This document shows positions 1 through 5,056 of a stretch of 5,056 bases of DNA, piece by piece. Made by a program: the position numbers and the translations under genes. The notes under the pieces are model-generated. The model saw nothing but the letters and a program-made list of their open reading frames with translations, made no database searches and had not been told where the DNA came from. Positions within the stretch are counted from its first letter, which is position 1; each line of letters opens with the position of its first letter. The stretch covers positions 1 through 5,056 of the forward strand of contig JAHHRK010000100.1 in the NCBI GenBank assembly GCA_020025795.1. Direction: 5' to 3'. This DNA is from Faecalibacterium sp. (GTDB taxonomy: Bacteria > Bacillota > Clostridia > Oscillospirales > Ruminococcaceae).

Positions 1-98
1 GTATCATTTTGTAATTTTGGGAAAAATAACGTCGGAAAAAATCAGTCGATGCTTTTGCGGCATTGGCGATAAAGTACGGCACGGAAGGAATGAGTATT
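1..98 (+). other. AT-rich leader upstream of the first gene
   Basis: No recognisable gene lies here. The frame of the downstream gene is closed by TAA at 12-14 and 27-29, and the other two forward frames give short peptides that resemble nothing I know. A TGTAAT at 10-15 matches the TATAAT -10 consensus at five of six bases, but its -35 element would fall outside the window, so a promoter here is only a possibility. The ribosome binding site of the first gene is at the right end. Confidence 0.3.
83..89 (+). promoter_or_regulatory. Ribosome binding site that decides the first gene's start
   Basis: GGAAGGA lies 9 bases before ATG 99 but directly abuts ATG 90, and it lies downstream of the possible TTG at 63. 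Only ATG 99 has normal Shine-Dalgarno spacing, so that start was chosen. Confidence 0.6.
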
Positions 99-839
99 AT
101 GGGAAACCTTCGCCTTTCTGCCAGCATTCAGAGCTGGGCGGAAACAGAGGATGAAAAAATCTATGCCAAAATGCAGGCGCTGGGATATACCGGGCTGGAA
201 ATTCTGCCGGAACGTGTATTTCCAGAAGAAACCTATGCCCATCTGACCGGCGCAACCCTGTTTACCGGATATTTGTACCAGAGCTTTGGTTTGCGGATTG
301 CCGGTCTTTCGCCGGTTTTGCGCGGACAGGGCAAGGCGGCAACCAATCCGTTCGACCAGGAAATGCAGGAAGATGCAATTGCGGCCGCTTGTCGGTTCGC
401 GGCATCCTGCCACTGCAATACGCTGGTCATGGAATGTGAAACCCTGCCGGAAGAACGCTTTTTGAATACCTGCGGCCTGCTGGTTTCCCAATACAACTGC
501 ACACTGGTGTTGGAGCCCAAGGCGGATTTGTCCGTTTTGATGCTGTGCCGCTATGTGAAGATGCTGGGAATTCCCGGTCTGGCGGTATGCCTGAATGTGG
601 GTACCATGCTGGCCGGCGGCGAAAAAACAACAGATTTGATCGAGTATCTGCCGCTTATCAGCCATGTGCGTATTTGTGAGCCGGATCTGGGCGCGATTCA
701 GCCCCACAGCATTCATAGAGAACTGGCACTGTTGCTGAAGGGCCTGGGCTATCAGGGCTGGATCACGGTGCAGATGAACCCGGCGGATGCGGAACTGACC
801 GAAAAATCTCTGGAATATGTGGCGGAAACCTTTGCGTAA
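99..839 (+). CDS. Sugar phosphate isomerase/epimerase-like TIM-barrel protein, probably metal-site deficient
   Basis: This 246-residue protein resembles the xylose isomerase-like TIM-barrel (AP endonuclease 2) superfamily, whose members isomerise or epimerise sugars and inositol derivatives with a divalent metal. Family landmarks are GYTGLEILPERVFPE (residues 29-43), LVLEPKA (136-142), LNVGTM (165-170), SHVRICEPDL (188-197), IHRELA (205-210) and GYQGWITVQM (217-226). Family members I recall usually read LDLGT, HVHISEP and SIEM at the last sites. Here the expected Asp, His and Glu ligands are Asn166, Arg191 and Gln225, and only Glu139 remains. The protein is also somewhat shorter than the usual 270-280 residues, and it holds nine cysteines, including a CHC at 104-106. 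There is no signal peptide, so it is likely cytoplasmic. It precedes the flavoprotein gene by 46 bases and is probably cotranscribed with it. The fold assignment is fairly sure; substrate and activity are unknown. In-frame starts at TTG 63 and ATG 90 are alternatives. Confidence 0.78.
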   Translation: MGNLRLSASIQSWAETEDEKIYAKMQALGYTGLEILPERVFPEETYAHLTGATLFTGYLYQSFGLRIAGLSPVLRGQGKAATNPFDQEMQEDAIAAACRFAASCHCNTLVMECETLPEERFLNTCGLLVSQYNCTLVLEPKADLSVLMLCRYVKMLGIPGLAVCLNVGTMLAGGEKTTDLIEYLPLISHVRICEPDLGAIQPHSIHRELALLLKGLGYQGWITVQMNPADAELTEKSLEYVAETFA

Positions 840-872
840 GCCGTCCAGTACGAGATGACATCGAAAAAAGAA

Positions 873-877
873 AGAGG
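873..877 (+). promoter_or_regulatory. Ribosome binding site supporting a TTG start
   Basis: AGAGG in an A-rich stretch ends 8 bases before TTG 886. The next in-frame ATG falls inside the dinucleotide-binding motif and would remove the glycine loop, so the site supports TTG as the true start. Confidence 0.65.
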
Positions 878-885
878 AAACGAAT

Positions 886-2175
886 TTGTCGAAAGTTGTA
901 ATTATCGGCGCAGGTGCAGCCGGATTGATGGCGGCAGGTGCCGCGGTACGTGCAGGTCATACTGTTACCGTTTTGGAACACACCGAAAAGCCCGGCCAGA
1001 AAATTCTGGTTACAGGTAAGGGCCGCTGCAATGTAACCAATGACTGCACCACAGAAGAATATCTGAATCATGTGCGTGCAAATCCCCGCTTCCTGTTTTC
1101 GTCGCTGGCGGCATTTCCGCCGCAGGCTGCGATGGACTTGTTCGAGCAGCTGGGTGTGCCGCTGAAAACCGAGCGCGGCCGCCGCGTGTTCCCGGTGTCT
1201 GACCGGGCAGAAGACATTCGTCAGGCGCTGTTGTATTATGCAGACGGTGCGCGTATTGTATATGATGGCGCAGAAAAGCTGATTCTGGAGCCGTTGGAGG
1301 TAACCGAAGAACAGCCTGCTGCACCCCAGAATCCGAAACATCCGAAAAAGGCCAAGAAAGGTCCGGTTTTGCGCTGTGTAGGCGTAGAAGGCCGCTCCGG
1401 TAAGCGCTATATGGCGGATGCCGTTTTGGTTGCGACCGGCGGCAAGAGCTACCCCACTACTGGCAGTACCGGCGACGGCTACAAGCTGGCCGAGCAGGCA
1501 GGCCATACCATCGTTGAGCCGGTTCCCAGCCTGGTCAGTCTGGTGTCTTCGGATCAGGACTGCAAAAAGATGATGGGCCTGTCGTTGAAAAATGTGAACC
1601 TGACCCTTTTGGAGGATGGCAAGCCTGTTTTTGCGGAGCAGGGCGAGATGCTGTTTACGCACTTTGGCATCAGCGGCCCGCTGACTTTGAGCGCATCCAG
1701 CCATTTGGGCGATATGCGCAAGCACAAATATGTGGCGGAAATCGATCTGAAACCGGCTTTGTCGGAACAGCAGTTGTATGACCGCATTACCCGCGATTTT
1801 GCACTGCTGAGTGCGCACGCAGCGCAGGGCGCACTGGTCAAGCTGCTGCCGGCCAGCATGCAGCCTGTGATGGTGGAGCGCTGGGGGATCGACCCGGCCA
1901 CCAAGGTAAACCAGATCACGCGGGAACAGAAACAACAGCTGGTCGAGCTGTGTAAGCACTGGAAGGTGCATATCTCCAATCGCGGCGATTTGGCACACGC
2001 TGTCATCACGGCAGGCGGTGTAGATGTGCGTCAGGTGGACCCCAAGACGATGCAGAGTAAAAAGGCGCTGGGCCTGTATTTTGCAGGCGAAGTGCTGGAC
2101 GTGGACGCTTATACCGGCGGCTATAATCTGCAAATTGCCTGGTGTACGGCACAGGCATTCGCACGCGGTTTATAA
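886..2175 (+). CDS. NAD(P)/FAD-dependent oxidoreductase, HI0933/BaiN-like flavoprotein family
   Basis: The protein has 429 residues and starts at TTG. An N-terminal FAD-binding Rossmann motif, VVIIGAGAAGLMAA (residues 4-17), ends its strand with Glu31, the usual ribose-binding acid. It is followed by the family signature ILVTGKGRCNVTN (40-52), then VATGGKSYPTTGSTGDG (182-198), GEMLFTHFGISGP (253-265), ITAGGV (374-379) and, near the end, LYFAGEVLDVDAYTGGYNLQ (397-416), which closes the FAD site. These place it firmly in the HI0933 family. Homologues are often labelled BaiN after a bile-acid gene of Clostridium scindens, but the family is widespread and the true substrate is mostly unknown, so no bile-acid role is inferred. 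A Pro/Lys-rich stretch at about 140-160 looks like a lineage-specific loop and makes the protein slightly longer than usual. It is a soluble cytoplasmic protein by appearance, 32 bases upstream of cmk and probably in its operon. Confidence 0.92.
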   Translation: MSKVVIIGAGAAGLMAAGAAVRAGHTVTVLEHTEKPGQKILVTGKGRCNVTNDCTTEEYLNHVRANPRFLFSSLAAFPPQAAMDLFEQLGVPLKTERGRRVFPVSDRAEDIRQALLYYADGARIVYDGAEKLILEPLEVTEEQPAAPQNPKHPKKAKKGPVLRCVGVEGRSGKRYMADAVLVATGGKSYPTTGSTGDGYKLAEQAGHTIVEPVPSLVSLVSSDQDCKKMMGLSLKNVNLTLLEDGKPVFAEQGEMLFTHFGISGPLTLSASSHLGDMRKHKYVAEIDLKPALSEQQLYDRITRDFALLSAHAAQGALVKLLPASMQPVMVERWGIDPATKVNQITREQKQQLVELCKHWKVHISNRGDLAHAVITAGGVDVRQVDPKTMQSKKALGLYFAGEVLDVDAYTGGYNLQIAWCTAQAFARGL

Positions 2176-2192
2176 ATACAATCAAAACTCAC

Positions 2193-2198
2193 AGGAGG
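2193..2198 (+). promoter_or_regulatory. Ribosome binding site of cmk
   Basis: A perfect AGGAGG lies 9 bases before ATG 2208. It settles the cmk start and rules out the longer frame that would begin at ATG 2142 inside the upstream gene. Confidence 0.8.
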
Positions 2199-2207
2199 AA
2201 GCAAACG

Positions 2208-2873
2208 ATGATCTCTGTTGCTATCGATGGCCCGTCTGGTGCGGGCAAATCCAGCCTGGCAAAGCGCCTGGCAAAAGAACTGAGCTATGTGTATGTGGAC
2301 ACGGGCGCAATGTTCCGTGCCATCGGCCTGTATGCACTGCGTCAGGGTGTTGACCCGGCGGATGCACAGGCAGTCAATGCACTGCTGCCCCAGATCAAAC
2401 TGACGCTGGCTTCCATCGAAGGTGCCCAGCATATCTATCTGAACGGCGAGGATGTAAGCACCGAAATCCGTCAGGAGCAGGTGGGCATGGCAGCATCTGC
2501 CGTGGGTGCAAACCCGGCGGTGCGCAGCTTTTTGCTGGAACAGCAGCGCGCACTGGCAGAAAGCCAGAATATCCTGATGGACGGCCGTGACATTGGTACG
2601 GTCGTGCTGCCCAATGCAACCGTTAAAATCTATCTGACCGCCAGCGCTGAGGCACGCGCTAAGCGCCGCCTGCTGGAATTGCAGGAAAAGGGTCAGGATA
2701 CCGATTTTGAAACCGTTCTGGCAGACATTCGCCAGCGCGATTATCAGGATACCCACCGTGAGGCTGCACCCCTGCGTCAGGCAGAGGATGCGGTACTGGT
2801 AGATACCTCTGAACTGGATTTTGAACAGAGCTTTGCCCGGATGAAAGAGGTAATTCTGACGCATATTCGCTGA
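2208..2873 (+). CDS. cmk: Cytidylate kinase
   Basis: Cytidylate kinase transfers a phosphate from ATP to CMP or dCMP, giving CDP/dCDP for nucleic acid synthesis and for CTP used in phospholipid assembly. The 221-residue length is typical of the bacterial enzyme. Visible landmarks are the P-loop DGPSGAGKSS (residues 7-16), the CMP-binding VDTGAMFRA (30-38), MDGRDIGTVVLPNA (124-137) with the nucleotide-binding Arg127 and Asp128, the strand KIYLTASAEARAKRR that leads into the lid, and RDYQDTHREAAPL (177-189), where the family carries conserved Asp and Arg contacts. The end, LVDTSEL, is also typical. No key residue is missing. The gene lies 32 bases after the flavoprotein gene and 18 bases before plsC. 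The cmk-plsC-ispH/rpsA order is common in Clostridia. Function is close to certain from motifs. Confidence 0.97.
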   Translation: MISVAIDGPSGAGKSSLAKRLAKELSYVYVDTGAMFRAIGLYALRQGVDPADAQAVNALLPQIKLTLASIEGAQHIYLNGEDVSTEIRQEQVGMAASAVGANPAVRSFLLEQQRALAESQNILMDGRDIGTVVLPNATVKIYLTASAEARAKRRLLELQEKGQDTDFETVLADIRQRDYQDTHREAAPLRQAEDAVLVDTSELDFEQSFARMKEVILTHIR

Positions 2874-2877
2874 GAAA

Positions 2878-2882
2878 GAGGA
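2878..2882 (+). promoter_or_regulatory. Ribosome binding site that decides the plsC start
   Basis: GAGGA lies 9 bases before ATG 2892, but only 3 bases before the in-frame TTG at 2886. Spacing and the better codon favour ATG 2892. Confidence 0.6.
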
Positions 2883-2891
2883 TAATTGCTT

Positions 2892-3512
2892 ATGTGGTTG
2901 TATTACCTGTTACTGATCCCTGCCTGGGTGGTTTGGCATATCGTATTCCGTATTCGGGTGTACGGTCGGGAAAATCTAATCAAGGGCAGGGGCTTTATCC
3001 TGGCACCAAACCATATCTCCGCGATTGACCCGGTATTTATCGCAATCAGCCGATTCTGGGGCAAGCAGATGTGGATCTTTGCCAAAAAAGAATTGTTCCA
3101 GATCAACTGGCTGGTCAGCTGGTTTTTGCGCCAGGGCGGCGGCATTGCCGTGCGCGGCAGCAAAGATGACCGAGCCACGGTGGATAAAAGCATAGAAGCG
3201 TGTAAAAATGGCCGCGGCCTTTTGATCTTCCCGGAAGGCACTCGCGAAAAAGAAGGCACGCTTCTGCCGCCCAAGAGCGGCGCATTTGTGATTGCGGCCG
3301 CCGCAGAGGTGGATATAATTCCCTGCCGTATTATTTACGACACACCCGACGGCAAGATGCATCTTTTCTGTCGGGTCAGGGTATGCTTTGGAAAAGCCAT
3401 TTCTGCACAGGAGCTGGCTATGCCGGGAAAACGGGATATGGCAAAGCTGCGTGCCAACAAGGCGCGGCTGACCAAAGCCTGGGAAGATTTGTACGAGACC
3501 TATCATTTCTGA
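2892..3512 (+). CDS. plsC: 1-acyl-sn-glycerol-3-phosphate acyltransferase (PlsC family)
   Basis: PlsC acylates lysophosphatidic acid at position 2 to form phosphatidic acid, the precursor of membrane phospholipids, at the inner face of the cytoplasmic membrane. The 206-residue protein begins with a hydrophobic segment (about residues 1-19, rich in Leu, Trp and Val) that probably anchors or associates it with the membrane. The catalytic HX4D box is NHISAID (40-46: His41, Asp46). The second motif region is GGGIAVRG (82-89, Arg88). The glycerol-phosphate-binding box is FPEGTRE (113-119). The later IIPCRI corresponds to the fourth family block. All catalytic residues are present. It sits 18 bases after cmk and 13 bases before ispH, so cotranscription is very likely. 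PlsC relatives using other acceptors share these motifs, so the exact acceptor is inferred from family and operon context rather than shown. A start at TTG 2886 would add two residues. Confidence 0.92.
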   Translation: MWLYYLLLIPAWVVWHIVFRIRVYGRENLIKGRGFILAPNHISAIDPVFIAISRFWGKQMWIFAKKELFQINWLVSWFLRQGGGIAVRGSKDDRATVDKSIEACKNGRGLLIFPEGTREKEGTLLPPKSGAFVIAAAAEVDIIPCRIIYDTPDGKMHLFCRVRVCFGKAISAQELAMPGKRDMAKLRANKARLTKAWEDLYETYHF

Positions 3513-3513
3513 C

Positions 3514-3519
3514 AGGAGG
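3514..3519 (+). promoter_or_regulatory. Ribosome binding site of the ispH/rpsA fusion gene
   Basis: A perfect AGGAGG lies 6 bases before ATG 3526, immediately after the plsC stop codon at 3510-3512. Confidence 0.8.
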
Positions 3520-3525
3520 AAACAA

Positions 3526-5056
3526 ATGGAAATCATTCTGGCAAAAACTGCCGGTTTTTGTTTCGGCGTGAACCGTGCGGTCACACTGACGTATCAGCTC
3601 TTGGAGCAGAATAAAAAAATTGCTACACTGGGACCGTTGATCCATAACCCCCAGGCCGTGCAGGACTTGGAATCCAAAGGCGCTTACACCGCAAAAAATA
3701 TTGCGGATGTGCCCGATGGATATGAGGTGGTTGTGCGCAGCCACGGCGTGCCCAGCAGCGTATACGACGAAATCACCGAACGGGGTCTTGTGTGCCATGA
3801 TGCCACCTGCCCCTTTGTTGCCAAAATTCACCGCATTGCCGAGCAGGCGGAAAAAGAAGGCGCTGTGCTGCTGGTAGCCGGCGATGCGAAGCATCCGGAG
3901 GTACAGGGCATCGTTGGCCACACCAAAGGGGAAGTATTCGTTTTTGACGATTTAGCTACATTAAAGTCGTGGAAAGGACCAAAATTTGCCAACCAACCGC
4001 TCTATGTTGTGGCCCAAACAACATTTCAGGTGACAAAATGGATGGAATGTGCGGAGTTTTTAAAAAAAGGGTATACAAACGCGCGAATTTTTGATACAAT
4101 ATGCAATGCGACGTGGGCGAGGCAACAGGAAGCGGAAGACCTCAGCCAAAAATGCGATCTTGTAATCGTCATTGGCGGTCATCATTCTTCCAATACCCAA
4201 AAGCTGCTTACGGTCGCCGAAAAACACACTCGGGCCTACGCTGTCGAAACAGCGAGCGAAATTCGGCGGGAGTGGTTTCGAAGTGTAAAAACGGCGGGCG
4301 TGACGGCCGGGGCTTCAACGCCATCGTCTATTATTGAGGAGGTACTTAACAGTATGAGCGAAATTAATGACAGCATGAGCTTCGAAGAGATGCTTGCAGC
4401 AACTGAGGAGAAGCGTGTTCATGCAGGTAGTATTGTGAAAGGAATCGTAACCAGCATTTCCGCTAACGAGATCCAGGTGGATATCGGTGCGAAGCAGACC
4501 GGCTTTGTCAAGCTGAGCGAGCTGACCGACGATTCTTCCGCAAAGATCGAGGATCTGGTCAAGGTCGGTGAAGAGCTGGACCTCATCGTCGAGAAGGTTA
4601 TGGATCAGGACGGCGTTATCCATCTGTCCCGCAAGAAGCTCGCATCTCGCAAGGGCATGGAAGAAATCGCTAAGGCAGCTGAGGCTGGCGAGATCCTGGA
4701 AGGCGACGTTACCGAGTTCAACAAGGGCGGCGTTGTCGTTACCATCAAGGGCGTTAAGGTGTTCGTTCCCCGCAGCCAGGCTACTATGCGCCGCGACGAG
4801 GACTACACCCAGCTGGTTGGCCAGCATGTTCAGCTGGTCGTTACCGAGTGCAGCGGCCGCAAGGTTGTTGGCAGCATCAACAAGGTCACCGCTGAGGCTA
4901 ACAAGGCTAAGCGCGAAGAGTTCTGGGCAAACGTTGAAGTGGGCAAGACCTACACTGGCGTTGTCAAGAGCCTGACCAGCTATGGCGCATTTGTGGACAT
5001 CGGCGGTGTTGACGGCCTGTGCCACATCAGCGAGCTGAGCTGGAACCGCATCAAGC
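3526..5056 (+). CDS. ispH-rpsA: Fused 4-hydroxy-3-methylbut-2-enyl diphosphate reductase (IspH) and 30S ribosomal protein S1; 3' end cut by window
   Basis: One frame runs for 510 full codons with no stop to the window edge. Residues 1-275 are a complete IspH (LytB), the iron-sulfur enzyme that reduces HMBPP to IPP and DMAPP in the last MEP-pathway step. The three cluster cysteines are Cys12 (AGFCFGV), Cys95 (DATCPF) and Cys193 (TICNAT). Substrate-site residues are His40, His73 (RSHGVP), His123 and Glu125 (HPEVQG), Thr165-Thr166 (QTT), Ser221-Ser222-Asn223 and Ser264 (GASTP). After the usual IspH end, IIEEV (269-273), a linker of about 25 residues leads to S1 repeats, RNA-binding OB folds that hold mRNA on the 30S subunit. 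Repeat 1 is about 301-371 and repeat 2 about 390-454. Repeat 3 begins near 473 with GVVKSLTSYGAFVDIGG and is cut after SELSWNRIK. The fused arrangement is known in Clostridia. Codon use differs strongly between the halves, and a second start may exist at ATG 4354. The C-terminus and total number of S1 repeats cannot be seen. Confidence 0.96.
   Translation, partial: MEIILAKTAGFCFGVNRAVTLTYQLLEQNKKIATLGPLIHNPQAVQDLESKGAYTAKNIADVPDGYEVVVRSHGVPSSVYDEITERGLVCHDATCPFVAKIHRIAEQAEKEGAVLLVAGDAKHPEVQGIVGHTKGEVFVFDDLATLKSWKGPKFANQPLYVVAQTTFQVTKWMECAEFLKKGYTNARIFDTICNATWARQQEAEDLSQKCDLVIVIGGHHSSNTQKLLTVAEKHTRAYAVETASEIRREWFRSVKTAGVTAGASTPSSIIEEVLNSMSEINDSMSFEEMLAATEEKRVHAGSIVKGIVTSISANEIQVDIGAKQTGFVKLSELTDDSSAKIEDLVKVGEELDLIVEKVMDQDGVIHLSRKKLASRKGMEEIAKAAEAGEILEGDVTEFNKGGVVVTIKGVKVFVPRSQATMRRDEDYTQLVGQHVQLVVTECSGRKVVGSINKVTAEANKAKREEFWANVEVGKTYTGVVKSLTSYGAFVDIGGVDGLCHISELSWNRIK
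4072..4100 (+). promoter_or_regulatory. Candidate internal promoter inside the ispH part
   Basis: TGATACAAT at 4092-4100 is an extended -10 element (TGn plus TACAAT, five of six bases). A weak -35-like TATACA at 4072-4077 (four of six) lies 17 bases upstream. Positions 4021-4100 are only about 35% GC by hand count, a local dip. The element overlaps codons for the conserved cysteine motif DTICN, so part of the match is forced by the protein. It would produce a transcript covering the S1 part. This is a speculative call. Confidence 0.25.
4337..4343 (+). promoter_or_regulatory. Candidate internal ribosome binding site for separate S1 translation
   Basis: AGGAGGT, a perfect Shine-Dalgarno match, lies 10 bases before the in-frame ATG 4354 (residue 277), exactly between the IspH end and the S1 part. 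Translation from there would give S1 starting MSEINDSMSFEEML, much like the N-terminus of stand-alone S1 proteins. The sequence also encodes the conserved Glu-Glu-Val near the IspH end, so the match could be a coding coincidence. Confidence 0.4.
4354..5056 (+). other. rpsA: Ribosomal protein S1 part of the fusion (possible separate product), 3' partial
   Basis: This is the S1-coding section of the fused frame, listed separately because it may be translated on its own from ATG 4354. It holds two full S1 repeats and the first part of a third. Its codon use is that of a very highly expressed gene: 20 of 21 lysines are AAG and eight of nine arginines are CGC. Whether a free S1 is produced is inference; the frame is continuous with ispH with no stop between them. 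Confidence 0.5.

Noticed and set aside
63..98. Earlier starts (TTG 63, ATG 90) for the first gene
   Set aside because: No Shine-Dalgarno precedes TTG 63 at a suitable distance, and the purine stretch directly touches ATG 90. ATG 99 has correct spacing and begins where family similarity begins.
380..387. Repeated GCGGCCGC octamers (also near 1176 and 3295)
   Set aside because: They fall within coding sequence in different frames and are explained by Ala, Gly and Arg codons in GC-rich DNA; there is no spacing or symmetry suggesting a repeat element.
840..885. Possible terminator or promoter between the first and second genes
   Set aside because: No inverted repeat followed by a T run and no convincing -35/-10 pair is present; only the ribosome binding site is clear.
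763..2133. Long open frame on the minus strand, opposite the flavoprotein gene
   Set aside because: The translation is a low-quality mix rich in Gln, His, Arg and Cys with no family motif, and it lies wholly opposite a gene with clear HI0933 signatures. It is a by-product of the codon bias of the + strand gene.
2142..2207. N-terminal extension of cmk from ATG 2142
   Set aside because: It would overlap the end of the flavoprotein gene and add 22 residues before the P-loop strand, whereas ATG 2208 has a perfect AGGAGG and gives the normal enzyme length.
2121..2864. Minus-strand open frame opposite cmk
   Set aside because: It mirrors cmk exactly, and its composition shows no recognisable domain. 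The cmk motifs on the + strand are complete.
4315..5025. 236-codon open frame on the minus strand opposite the S1 part
   Set aside because: S1 uses almost no codons whose complement is a stop in this register, so a long antisense frame is expected. The peptide is an Ala/Leu/Asn-rich string with no motif or ribosome binding site support.

Overview
The window carries five closely spaced genes, all on the + strand, with gaps of only 13 to 46 bases and no visible terminator, so it reads as one housekeeping operon or part of one. The organism is most likely a Gram-positive anaerobe of the class Clostridia, probably an Oscillospiraceae/Ruminococcaceae-type gut bacterium. This rests on the order cmk - plsC - ispH/rpsA, the fusion of IspH to ribosomal protein S1 (known from Clostridia), strong AGGAGG-type ribosome binding sites, a TTG start, and moderately GC-rich coding sequence. 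The genus cannot be fixed from this sequence alone.

Layout: positions 1-98 are AT-rich leader with no recognisable gene. Positions 99-839 encode a small TIM-barrel protein of the sugar-phosphate isomerase/epimerase (xylose isomerase-like) type in which three of four expected metal ligands are replaced. Positions 886-2175 encode an FAD-dependent flavoprotein of the HI0933/BaiN-like family, starting with TTG. Positions 2208-2873 encode cytidylate kinase (cmk). Positions 2892-3512 encode a 1-acyl-glycerol-3-phosphate acyltransferase (plsC). From 3526 to the window's right edge runs one uninterrupted frame of at least 510 codons: a complete IspH domain followed by ribosomal protein S1, cut off in its third S1 repeat.

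The genes join several core jobs: CMP/dCMP phosphorylation (CDP/CTP for nucleic acids and for CDP-diacylglycerol), phosphatidic acid synthesis, the last step of the MEP isoprenoid pathway, and mRNA binding during translation. A cmk-rpsA neighbourhood also exists in E. coli; here plsC and ispH lie between the two.

No previously undescribed multi-gene system is visible. The points most worth checking are the probable pseudoenzyme at 99-839 and the IspH/S1 junction. At the junction, codon usage changes sharply (lysine AAA 16 of 19 in the IspH part, AAG 20 of 21 in the S1 part). An AGGAGGT followed by an in-frame ATG sits exactly there, and an AT-rich promoter-like element lies about 250 bases upstream. 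Together these suggest that S1 may also be made separately from the fusion.
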